From JBAZYK01 sp964582265 (GTDB lineage: Bacteria; Patescibacteriota; Gracilibacteria; UBA1369): a stretch of DNA of 12,068 bases. This document shows positions 6,303-12,068 of this stretch, one piece after another (position 1 is the first letter of the stretch; each line of letters begins with the position of its first letter). Made by a program: the position numbers and the translations under genes. Where the stretch lies: positions 1 through 12,068 of the forward strand of contig CAZOQT010000034.1 of NCBI GenBank assembly GCA_964582265.1, in the 5' to 3' direction. The notes beneath the pieces were generated by a model. That model did no database searches. It was given only the letters and a program-made list of their open reading frames with translations, and was not told where the DNA came from.

Positions 6303-6326
6303 TTTAAGTAGTAATTAGTAATTAAT
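6303..6326. repeat. TAATTA-type short repeat in the purF-purD gap
   Basis: The gap holds GTAGTAATTAGTAATTAAT, built from overlapping TTAGTAATTA units. The 12-mer AATTAGTAATTA recurs at 7873-7884 before purF, and the core TTAGTAATTA recurs in the other orientation before tmk. It may be a dispersed intergenic repeat, or simply AT-rich drift. Confidence 0.5.
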
Positions 6327-6350
6327 AAGTTTGGCCAATCATGCTGCCTA

Positions 6351-7856
6351 TTAAATCAGGCTCAGCTGCTCATCTTTAATTTCTTCATTTAAATCGCCCA
6401 TGTTTTCTGGTTTGCGAATTGTGCCGCGGGTTGCTTCTGCTTTATCCAATAGTTTTTTTGTAACTTCTGGTGTTGGATATTTGCCGCTCATGCAGGCATA
6501 ACAGAAATTTTTAATTTTTGGATTACCTTCCATGGCAGAACTAAGCAGGTCCTTCATTTCCTGGTAAAAAAGCTTGTCCGCACCAATCACTTTGCAAATT
6601 TCTTCTGTATTAAGTTCATGCGCCACAAATTCATGTTTGGAAGGAAGATCAACGCCATAAACACATGGACTAACCATTTTTGGCGCGCATGAAGCAAAGT
6701 AAACCTTTTTAGCTCCTGCATCACGTACCATTTGAATAATGCGCTTTGAAGTATTTCCACGCACAATTGAATCATCAACCAATAAAATATTTCTATTCCT
6801 AAGCTCCAATTTGATAGCATTCAATTTATAGTGGATGGATTTTTTGCGAATTTCCTGCCCCGGCATAATAAATGTTCGTCCAATGTAACGGTTTTTAACC
6901 AGACCTTCACGGTATTTTACACCCAATTCCGCCGCTAGCGATTGAGCCGCGCTGCGTGAAGAATCCGGAATCGGCACAACCACATCAATATCCAGTTTGG
7001 CTTTTTTGATCTGTTGAGCAAGTTTAACTCCCATACGCATTCTGGTTTTATAAACACTGACATTATCCAGAATTGAATCAGGACGAGCTAAGTACACATG
7101 TTCAAAAATGCATGGAGCCCACTTGGTTTTAGCTACTTGTTTGCGGTGTACTTTGCGCTTCATATCAATAAAAAGTACTTCGCCAGGCTGAATGTCACTG
7201 TCAAAATCAAATCCCAAAGAATCAACTGCCACGCTTTCTGAAGCAATGATATATTCTGGCATTATTGGATGGCTTCTTTTTCCAAAACTCAATGGGCGGA
7301 TGCCGTAAGGATCGCGAAAAGCCAAAATACCGTGATCGGCAATCATGGCAATTACGCAGTAACTGCCTTTTAAACGCTTAAAAACTGTTTCCATCGCCTT
7401 GAAAATTTTAGGTGGAGTTAATACAGTCGTTTTAAGACCGCGCAAAGCGGTTGCCAAAACATTTAACAAAAGTTCGGAGTCCGATTTTGTATTCAAATGA
7501 CGCAAATCTTTGTGCAGAACTTCTTCTTTTAGTTCATCGTAATTGGTCAAATTTCCGTTATGGATAAGCGAAAGTCCAAAAGGGGAGTTAACATAAAATG
7601 GCTGTGCTTCACCCGCGTCACTGCTACCCGCAGTTGGATAACGCACATGACCAATACCCATATTACCTTTAAGGCGCATCATGTTTTTTGTGTGGAAAAC
7701 GTCTCTAACCAGGCCATTTCCCTTTTTTAGGTGAAAATGATCCTCAAAAGTCATGATCCCCGCAGAGTCTTGCCCGCGATGCTGTAAAACAGTGAGTCCA
7801 TCAAACAGGTGTTGTGCAACCGGTTCATTTGCCATAATACCGAGGATTCCACACAT
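6351..7856 (-). CDS. purF: Amidophosphoribosyltransferase, iron-sulfur type
   Basis: A 501-residue enzyme for the first committed step of purine synthesis: PRPP plus glutamine gives phosphoribosylamine. The N-terminal Ntn glutaminase begins MCGILGIM, so Cys2 becomes the nucleophile after Met removal and there is no propeptide. It also shows LQHRGQDSAG (24-33), GHVRYPTAG (69-77) and the HNGNLTN oxyanion region (99-105). The phosphoribosyltransferase domain has the PRPP loop ILLVDDSIVRGNTS (357-370). Four cysteines sit where the Bacillus-type enzyme binds a 4Fe-4S cluster: Cys249 (APCIFEH), Cys398 (SPCVYG), and Cys452 with Cys455 (FCYACMSGKYPT). A cluster-bearing form is therefore likely, which implies oxygen sensitivity. 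The gene is 43 nt from folD and 48 nt from purD on the same strand and is presumably co-transcribed. There is no Shine-Dalgarno at the ATG. Confidence 0.97.
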   Translation of the reverse strand: MCGILGIMANEPVAQHLFDGLTVLQHRGQDSAGIMTFEDHFHLKKGNGLVRDVFHTKNMMRLKGNMGIGHVRYPTAGSSDAGEAQPFYVNSPFGLSLIHNGNLTNYDELKEEVLHKDLRHLNTKSDSELLLNVLATALRGLKTTVLTPPKIFKAMETVFKRLKGSYCVIAMIADHGILAFRDPYGIRPLSFGKRSHPIMPEYIIASESVAVDSLGFDFDSDIQPGEVLFIDMKRKVHRKQVAKTKWAPCIFEHVYLARPDSILDNVSVYKTRMRMGVKLAQQIKKAKLDIDVVVPIPDSSRSAAQSLAAELGVKYREGLVKNRYIGRTFIMPGQEIRKKSIHYKLNAIKLELRNRNILLVDDSIVRGNTSKRIIQMVRDAGAKKVYFASCAPKMVSPCVYGVDLPSKHEFVAHELNTEEICKVIGADKLFYQEMKDLLSSAMEGNPKIKNFCYACMSGKYPTPEVTKKLLDKAEATRGTIRKPENMGDLNEEIKDEQLSLI

Positions 7857-7860
7857 AGAA

Positions 7861-7890
7861 TGAGTAATTAAGAATTAGTAATTAGTGATT
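7861..7890. repeat. TAATTA-type short repeat in the folD-purF gap
   Basis: TGAGTAATTAAGAATTAGTAATTAGTGATT fills most of the 43-nt gap and shares the 12-mer AATTAGTAATTA with the purF-purD gap. It lies directly upstream of the purF ATG, in its presumed ribosome-loading region. Confidence 0.5.
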
Positions 7891-7899
7891 TCCCGAAAA

Positions 7900-8757
7900 T
7901 TATTTTGCCAAGCTCCTTTTAGCTGCGCGAATCATGTTTTCCATTAAGATCGCCACAGTCATCGGGCCACATCCACCAGGAACAGGTGTAATAAAGGATG
8001 CCTTTTTGCTGACACTTTCAAAGTCTACATCACCGCAAAGTTTGTTTTCTGCGTTTCTGTTCATGCCTACATCAACTACCACTGCGTCATCTTTAACCAT
8101 GTCTGCAGTAATTAAATTTGGCTTTCCTACGGCCACAATCAAGATTTCTGCTTCACGAGTGTGCGCACTTAAATTTTTAGTTCTACTGTTACAAACTGTA
8201 ACAGTTGCTCGACGATTCATTAGCATGGCTGCCATTGGCTTGCCCACAATATTGCTTGAGCCTACCATCACCACATTTTTGCCTTCAACCGGAATTTTAT
8301 AATACTCAAGCAGCCTGATTACGCCAGCAGGAGTGCATGGAACCAGATCTTCAAACTCTTTGCTCAAAAACATTTTGCCAATGTTGTAAGCCGTAAAACC
8401 ATCAACGTCCTTTTTTGGGTCGATTGCCTTTAAAATTTCCGGCACATAAACATGATCTGGAACAGGAAGTTGCACCAAAATTCCATGAATTTTTGGGTCC
8501 AGATTCATTTTGTGAATCATCTCGATCAAGCTTTGTGTTGTGACCTCTTCTGGCTTAAGGCGGATGACTTCTGAGTCAATTCCTACAATTTCAGAAGCCT
8601 TCACTTTTTGCCTTATGTAAGACTCGGAACCGGCGTCGTCACCTACTAAAATTATTACCAGTTTTGGGGTGATACCCTTTTTAATTAAACTTAAAACTTC
8701 CCCGTGGAGATTTTGATAGATCTCAGCGGAGACTTTTTTTCCATCCAGGAGGTGCAT
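7900..8757 (-). CDS. folD: Bifunctional methylene-THF dehydrogenase / methenyl-THF cyclohydrolase
   Basis: FolD interconverts 5,10-methylene-, 5,10-methenyl- and 10-formyl-tetrahydrofolate with NADP(H). It supplies formyl groups for purine synthesis and balances methylene-THF for dTMP synthesis. Numbered from ATG 8757 (285 residues), the catalytic set is present: Tyr47 and Lys51 in SESYIRQKVKA, Gln96 in VQLPVP and Asp119 in DVDGF. The dinucleotide-binding segment is VVMVGSSNIVGKP. The C-terminal family signature reads PGGCGPMT, with Cys where Val is usual. An in-frame TTG at 8766 would add three residues (MSS), but the ATG fits the family start (MHLLDGKKVS). No Shine-Dalgarno is seen. It lies between tmk (113-nt gap) and purF (43-nt gap). 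The larger gap holds a hairpin and could carry a second promoter. Confidence 0.96.
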   Translation of the reverse strand: MHLLDGKKVSAEIYQNLHGEVLSLIKKGITPKLVIILVGDDAGSESYIRQKVKASEIVGIDSEVIRLKPEEVTTQSLIEMIHKMNLDPKIHGILVQLPVPDHVYVPEILKAIDPKKDVDGFTAYNIGKMFLSKEFEDLVPCTPAGVIRLLEYYKIPVEGKNVVMVGSSNIVGKPMAAMLMNRRATVTVCNSRTKNLSAHTREAEILIVAVGKPNLITADMVKDDAVVVDVGMNRNAENKLCGDVDFESVSKKASFITPVPGGCGPMTVAILMENMIRAAKRSLAK

Positions 8758-8812
8758 GGAAGACAAAAGATAAATGGTAAGTAAACTCGAATCCTTTTTT
8801 GTGAGTTTTTCC

Positions 8813-8842
8813 GAAAGCGCTTAGATGCTAACACGCTTTTTT
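8813..8842. other. Hairpin in the tmk-folD gap, possible terminator or leader structure
   Basis: The arms GAAAGCG (8813-8819) and CGCTTTT (8834-8840) pair around an inner TTAG-ATG-CTAA stem. In plus orientation six T's (8837-8842) end it, but no plus-strand gene precedes it. In minus orientation it would lie in the folD leader with only a short T-run. A weak promoter-like pair, TTGTAA with TAGCAT 17 nt apart, overlaps it on the minus strand. The role is unclear. Confidence 0.35.
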
Positions 8843-8870
8843 AATGTTTACAAGCCATTTTTTGCGCCTT

Positions 8871-9464
8871 TTACAATTTATGTAAGAATTTTTTTACTGT
8901 CTCCCAAATTAGGTCGCTTGTGTCCTCCATTTTTGGCTGAATTTGAATAATTTTCCAGCCATATTTTTGGGCCAGTGTCAGCAAATTTTCTGCAACCTTT
9001 TTTACTAGCGGCTCGTTTTGTTCATGAATGTGTCGTTTTTCCTGAGCCCTTAAATCGCGCTGTCCTGTAAGCAAAATCGCTAAATCTTCACGCAGTAAAT
9101 CTTTATTTAAATTTTCACTCCAGTCTAAATCCAGGCCTTTAGCGGTTCCCCAGGCAATGCCAGTTCCGGTGTAATCTTCCGCGATTACCACTGTGCCATC
9201 TTCCAACATTTTTTTTAGTTGTGGCTCAAAATCCTTGCGATTTTGGGTAAAAAGGGTTTGAAGTTCAGTTTCACTGATCTGCTGCTTTTCTGAGTTTCTT
9301 AGGATTTGATTGATTATCGGACCGGTCGGCTCCAAATCGTAAATCGGATACTTTAAAAGTACCGCATCGATATTGGCTTGTGTAAGCCTATCAATCAACT
9401 TTATTGCCTGGGTGGACTTCCCAATGTTATTGATGCCGTAAATGGTAATAAATTTGCCCTTCAT
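8871..9464 (-). CDS. tmk: Thymidylate kinase-like protein, divergent
   Basis: A 197-residue P-loop kinase, normal in length for dTMP kinase, which phosphorylates dTMP to dTDP. The Walker A loop is GINNIGKST (10-18), preceded by the usual hydrophobic strand. LLKYPIYDLEPTGPIINQIL (36-55) occupies the place of the usual REPGGT substrate segment. The family DR(Y/H) motif is replaced by AEDYTGTGIAWG (95-106), so Asp-Arg becomes Glu96-Asp97. The lid region is LLTGQRDLRAQEKRHIHEQN (131-150). These changes mark a divergent subfamily; I recall similar proteins from other CPR genomes but could not check. Position 27 nt after dut supports a role in dTTP supply. The alternative is another deoxynucleotide kinase. 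The ATG is preceded by a TAATTA-rich sequence with no Shine-Dalgarno. Confidence 0.85.
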   Translation of the reverse strand: MKGKFITIYGINNIGKSTQAIKLIDRLTQANIDAVLLKYPIYDLEPTGPIINQILRNSEKQQISETELQTLFTQNRKDFEPQLKKMLEDGTVVIAEDYTGTGIAWGTAKGLDLDWSENLNKDLLREDLAILLTGQRDLRAQEKRHIHEQNEPLVKKVAENLLTLAQKYGWKIIQIQPKMEDTSDLIWETVKKFLHKL

Positions 9465-9499
9465 TACTAATTCCTAATTATTAATTACTAACTAATTAT
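9465..9499. repeat. TAATTA-type short repeat in the dut-tmk gap
   Basis: TACTAATTCCTAATTATTAATTACTAACTAATTAT spans the whole gap and reaches over the dut stop codon (TAG at 9494-9492). The core TTAGTAATTA lies on the minus strand, opposite to the copies around purF. Confidence 0.45.
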
Positions 9500-9929
9500 A
9501 CCCCCCAGTGCTTCCAAATCCGCCGCGACTAGGACTACGCATCTCCGCCACCTCATCCCACTCAAATTTATCGACCCGCACAAACACACCCTGAGCAATT
9601 TTTTCTCCACGCTTAACCATAACCGGCGCATCCGTAAAATTATAAACCTGTACATGAATTTCATCAGTCGGACCGCAATAATCATGATCAATAATGCCCA
9701 GTCCATGCGGAGTAGAAAGCCCTTTTTTGCGTGGCAGTGAGCTGCGCGAAGCCACCATTAACATGTACCCGCGTGGAACTTCTACAATTATATTTGCCGG
9801 AATCAAAGCCGCCTTGCCAGGTGCAATTTCTGTATCTGTGCGCGCCAAAAGATCAAACCCAACAGAGCCATCAGTTTCATATTTTGGCAGAGGGAGGTCG
9901 GGATCAAGGCGTTTTAGAGTGACTTTCAT
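9492..9929 (-). CDS. dut: dUTP diphosphatase (dUTPase)
   Basis: A 145-residue trimeric-type dUTPase that hydrolyses dUTP to dUMP and pyrophosphate. This keeps uracil out of DNA and supplies the precursor for thymidylate. All five family motifs are visible: motif 1 DGSVGFDL (20-27), motif 2 ASRSSLP (60-66), motif 3 GLGIIDHDYCG (76-86) with the catalytic Asp and Tyr, motif 4 RGEKIAQGVF (107-116), and the Gly-rich C-terminal motif 5 SRGGFGSTGG (134-143), which closes over the nucleotide. The length is normal. It is the first gene of the nucleotide run, with tmk 27 nt downstream. The predicted -10 box ends only 6 nt before the ATG, so the mRNA is probably leaderless. The stop is TAG. Confidence 0.97.
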   Translation of the reverse strand: MKVTLKRLDPDLPLPKYETDGSVGFDLLARTDTEIAPGKAALIPANIIVEVPRGYMLMVASRSSLPRKKGLSTPHGLGIIDHDYCGPTDEIHVQVYNFTDAPVMVKRGEKIAQGVFVRVDKFEWDEVAEMRSPSRGGFGSTGGYN

Positions 9930-9935
9930 GGAGTG

Positions 9936-9964
9936 ATTTTAAGCTTGGTCACAAAGTACATCAA
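9936..9964 (-). promoter_or_regulatory. Promoter of the dut-tmk-folD-purF-purD run, predicted to give a leaderless mRNA
   Basis: On the minus strand TTGATG (9964-9959), a 17-nt spacer and TAAAAT (9941-9936) precede the dut ATG (9929) by 6 nt. The expected start therefore falls at or within a base or two of the ATG. It is divergent from the promoter of the DUF1385 gene. Confidence 0.6.
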
Positions 9965-10040
9965 ATTTTAAATGACCTCAAACAATTTCATGGGAATTTT
10001 AGATCGAAGGTTTTTTCACTGTGGAGGCCTCGCAAGATTA

Positions 10041-10049
10041 TGCTAAAAT
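10041..10049 (+). promoter_or_regulatory. Extended -10 promoter of the DUF1385 gene
   Basis: TGCTAAAAT is an extended -10 element (TGnTAAAAT) 32 nt before the ATG at 10082. No good -35 box lies 17 nt upstream, which extended -10 promoters tolerate. An 8-bp palindrome, GAGGCCTC (10024-10031), lies just upstream and might be a regulatory site. Confidence 0.5.
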
Positions 10050-10081
10050 GTGCAGGAATCAATAAAGATTAAGAAATCCAA

Positions 10082-11059
10082 ATGAACAAACAGCACACCG
10101 CTCCTCTTCCCAAATTTGATTTTGCCGTTGGCGGACAAGCCGTAATTGAAGGCGTCATGATGCGCTCGCCCAATTTTATTACAGTCGCAGTCCGCAAACC
10201 AAAAGGGGAAATTAAATTAAAAGAAGAAAAATTTCAGGGCATTGCCGCGCGCATTAAATTGCTTGGAATACCCTTTGTTAGGGGAGTGGTAAACCTTGTA
10301 GAAATGATGATAATTGGCATGCGAATTATAAATTTTTCCTCTGCGGAAAGCATGGAGACTGAAGAAGAATCACAAACCAACAAGGCCAATGAAACTGGGA
10401 TCGGCAGTACAATTGGAATTGTGATTTCAATGATCATTGCGCTTGGTTTTAGCCTTTTTCTTTTTAAATTCATTCCACTTTCTGTAACCGACTTTTTAAG
10501 TAAACAGTTTTCCATCGTAAACAATAATTATATTTTATATAATTTGATCGACGGCATCATTAAGACCGCCCTTTTTGTGCTTTATATTGGGCTTATGGGC
10601 TTAACCAAGAGCATGCATCGCGTGTTCCAATATCATGGAGCTGAGCATAAATCCATTTTTGCCTATGAAAAAGGACTGGAATTAACCGTTGAAAATGCAA
10701 AAAAACAGACTCGTTTTCATCCTCGTTGCGGTACCAGTTTTATTTTGGTTGTTTTCTTATTGAGTATTTTGATTTACACTTTTGTGCCTCGGCAGACAGA
10801 TTTTTATATGAATTTCTTAGTGCGCGTGCTGTTTTTACCGCTAATTGCTGGCGTTTCTTACGAGGTTTTAAGATGGAGCGCAAAGCATGCGGAACATCCT
10901 TTTGTAAAAATAGTTACTTTTCCTGGGCTTATGTTTCAACGCCTCACAACTCAGGAACCGGATGATTCGCAATTGGAAGTTGCGTTGACCTCACTCAGAC
11001 GAGCTCTTGAATTAGAGCAAATCAAGCTGGAACCGCAAAAGGCAGTCGATATTCCATAA
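10082..11059 (+). CDS. DUF1385 (YqhQ-like) membrane protein
   Basis: This 325-residue integral membrane protein is recognised by family signatures. They are GGQAVIEGVMMRSP near residues 17-30, QYHGAEHKSIFAYE at about 182-195 and HPRCGTSF at about 213-220. The clustered His, Glu and Cys in the last two could bind a metal, but that is inference. Hydrophobic segments lie at about 105-130, 153-175, 218-238 and 244-265. The C-terminal 45 residues are a charged, cytoplasmic-looking helix. The family is widespread in Firmicutes and other bacteria, often near prfA or rpmE, and I know of no settled function. Here it heads a two-gene unit with a small membrane protein 12 nt downstream and lies between the nucleotide run and rplA. 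There is no Shine-Dalgarno (GATTAAGAAATCCAA). Confidence 0.9.
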   Translation: MNKQHTAPLPKFDFAVGGQAVIEGVMMRSPNFITVAVRKPKGEIKLKEEKFQGIAARIKLLGIPFVRGVVNLVEMMIIGMRIINFSSAESMETEEESQTNKANETGIGSTIGIVISMIIALGFSLFLFKFIPLSVTDFLSKQFSIVNNNYILYNLIDGIIKTALFVLYIGLMGLTKSMHRVFQYHGAEHKSIFAYEKGLELTVENAKKQTRFHPRCGTSFILVVFLLSILIYTFVPRQTDFYMNFLVRVLFLPLIAGVSYEVLRWSAKHAEHPFVKIVTFPGLMFQRLTTQEPDDSQLEVALTSLRRALELEQIKLEPQKAVDIP

Positions 11060-11071
11060 TAAATCAAACAA

Positions 11072-11356
11072 ATGGACGCAAAATTAAAACACTGGTCACC
11101 CATGATTTTAGCCGTCATTATCGGCTTAATCGCACTCGCGTATTACATTTTAAGCGGACGTGGCAGTATGGATGCCAACATTCGCCAGCTGGAAAAAGCA
11201 GGCAATGTAGAAAAAACTACCACAGTGGGGAATAATATCATTCAAGTTAAATGCAAAAATGGCCAGCAATACAAATTGATGTTCGAGGAAGGCCAGACCA
11301 ACTTCCAGGATCTGATCTACAATAAATGCGGTCCGCAAGGCGCAGAAAATAATTAA
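11072..11356 (+). CDS. Small single-pass membrane protein of unknown function
   Basis: A 94-residue protein I do not recognise. A hydrophobic segment at residues 10-27 (PMILAVIIGLIALAYYIL) acts as an uncleaved signal anchor. About 65 hydrophilic residues follow, with a short predicted helix (DANIRQLEKAG), probable beta strands (IIQVKCKNGQQYKLMF) and two cysteines, C61 and C86, which could form a disulfide if the tail faces outside. The KCKNGQQYKL segment looks like a strand-turn-strand. It starts 12 nt after the DUF1385 gene and ends just before a strong terminator, so the two genes are almost certainly one transcript, and a shared role at the membrane is plausible. The leader is AAATCAAACAA, with no Shine-Dalgarno. 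Confidence 0.8.
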   Translation: MDAKLKHWSPMILAVIIGLIALAYYILSGRGSMDANIRQLEKAGNVEKTTTVGNNIIQVKCKNGQQYKLMFEEGQTNFQDLIYNKCGPQGAENN

Positions 11357-11359
11357 ATC

Positions 11360-11390
11360 AAAAAAGAGAGCCCATCACTGAGCTCTCTTT
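11360..11390. terminator. Bidirectional terminator between the small membrane gene and rplA
   Basis: The 9-bp stem AAAGAGAGC/GCTCTCTTT (11363-11371 with 11382-11390) has a 10-nt loop. The minus strand continues with six T's (complement of 11360-11365), a good rplA terminator. The plus strand has TTTAAATTT and probably also ends the DUF1385 transcript. It is shared by convergent genes. Confidence 0.85.
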
Positions 11391-11426
11391 AAATTTCATC
11401 GTGCGTCCATTCTCAATACAAACCAA

Positions 11427-12068
11427 TTACTTCAACTCCGCCATTACCTTGCTAACATCTAGTCTAACGCCTGGACCCATAGTTGTAGCTACACCAATGT
11501 TTTTGATGTAAGTGCCTTTTACTGTTGCTGGCTTTGTATCAACAATCGCCTTTAAGAAAGCCTTTAAATTTTCTTTAATTTGGTCTTCAGTAAAGGAAGC
11601 CTTACCAAAAATCTGGTGGATTTGAGCCTGTTTATCTGTGCGGTATTCAACTTTACCCTTCTTAATTTCTTTAATTGTTTTAGCGATTTCTGTAGTAACC
11701 GTTCCAGCTTTTGGGTTTGGCATTAAACCTTTTGTACCCAAAATTTTGGCAACTTTAGCAAGGCTCTTCATGGCATCTGGAGTCGCAACCGCAACATCAA
11801 AATCCAAAAATCCTTTTTGAATTTCTTCGATTATTTCTTCCATACCAGCCTTGATCGCACCTGCTTCCTTAGCCTCTTTAGCTTTATCTTCAGCCACAAA
11901 AGCAATTACACGAACTTCTTTACCTGTACCGTGTGGCAATGCCACTGTGGAACGAACCATTTGATCAGCGTGAGTTGGATCAACGCCAAGTCTTAGATGA
12001 ACTTCCAAACTTGCATCAAATTTGGTTGTTGCAGTCTTCTTTAAAAGACTAACAGCTTCATCAATATT
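11427..12068 (-). CDS. rplA: 50S ribosomal protein L1, N-terminus beyond right window edge
   Basis: 213 residues are visible, against about 230 for the family, so only about 20 are missing. The visible part opens NIDEAVSLLKKTATTKFDAS and runs into LEVHLRLGVDPTHADQMVR, the usual L1 start region. It contains GTGKEVRVIAF, LGTKGLMPNPKAGTV and the C-terminal ATTMGPGVRLDVSKV. L1 binds the mobile stalk of 23S rRNA and acts at the E site. In many bacteria it also represses its own rplK-rplA mRNA; the regulatory leader would lie outside this window. A TTG at 12008 lies inside the conserved domain and is not the start. The gene ends in TAA, 37 nt before the shared terminator. Confidence 0.97.
   Translation of the reverse strand, partial: NIDEAVSLLKKTATTKFDASLEVHLRLGVDPTHADQMVRSTVALPHGTGKEVRVIAFVAEDKAKEAKEAGAIKAGMEEIIEEIQKGFLDFDVAVATPDAMKSLAKVAKILGTKGLMPNPKAGTVTTEIAKTIKEIKKGKVEYRTDKQAQIHQIFGKASFTEDQIKENLKAFLKAIVDTKPATVKGTYIKNIGVATTMGPGVRLDVSKVMAELK

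Noticed and set aside
8758..8766. TTG start adding three residues to FolD
   Set aside because: The ATG at 8757 matches the family start and no ribosome site favours the TTG.
11427..12008. Complete L1 gene starting at TTG 12008
   Set aside because: The frame continues upstream to the window edge with conserved L1 sequence, so the gene is partial.
1..12068. CRISPR array, insertion sequence, phage or toxin-antitoxin genes
   Set aside because: No regular spaced repeats, transposase, integrase or toxin-like pairs were seen on either strand.
1..12068. Alternative code with UGA read as glycine
   Set aside because: All main genes are full-length under the standard code with no internal TGA, whereas a recoded genome would use UGA inside genes.

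Overview
The window looks like a metagenome-assembled scaffold from an AT-rich, small-genome bacterium, most likely a Patescibacteria/CPR lineage; a Peregrinibacteria-like group is my best guess. This is an inference, not a proof. The grounds are: a tRNA gene interrupted by a group I intron; a large SLH-anchored surface protein with FlgD-type Ig repeats; a divergent thymidylate kinase; ribosomal protein genes scattered singly among other genes; and an almost complete absence of Shine-Dalgarno sequences. One 100-N assembly gap (4853-4952) interrupts the window. The standard code fits: no main gene needs an internal TGA, so a Gracilibacteria-type UGA=Gly code is not supported.

Layout. Minus strand, 1-1418: the 5' two-thirds of radC (cut by the left edge), a tRNA-Ile(CAU) gene split by a 312-nt group I intron, and rpsT (S20). 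Plus strand, 1697-4852: an 852-residue secreted S-layer-type protein with its own promoter and terminator, then a YtxH-like membrane protein that runs into the gap. Minus strand, 4971-9929: a nucleotide-metabolism run transcribed in the order dut, tmk, folD, purF, purD. Plus strand, 10082-11356: a DUF1385/YqhQ-family membrane protein and a small single-pass membrane protein. Minus strand from 11427 to the right edge: rplA (L1), missing about the first 20 residues.

How the genes fit together. dut (dUTP to dUMP) and tmk (dTMP to dTDP) bracket thymidylate synthesis. folD supplies the one-carbon folates used by thymidylate synthase and the purine formyltransferases. purF and purD are the first two steps of de novo purine synthesis. 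The run is therefore a compact DNA-precursor and purine module. The SLH protein and the YtxH protein are envelope genes with separate promoters. The YtxH promoter overlaps a strong inverted repeat that looks like an operator.

The most notable items are the group I intron in tRNA-Ile(CAU), the operator-like inverted repeat before the YtxH gene, the general lack of Shine-Dalgarno sites with a probably leaderless dut mRNA, and the thymidylate kinase that lacks the usual Asp-Arg motif. No mobile element or CRISPR array was seen, and no clearly new multi-gene system.
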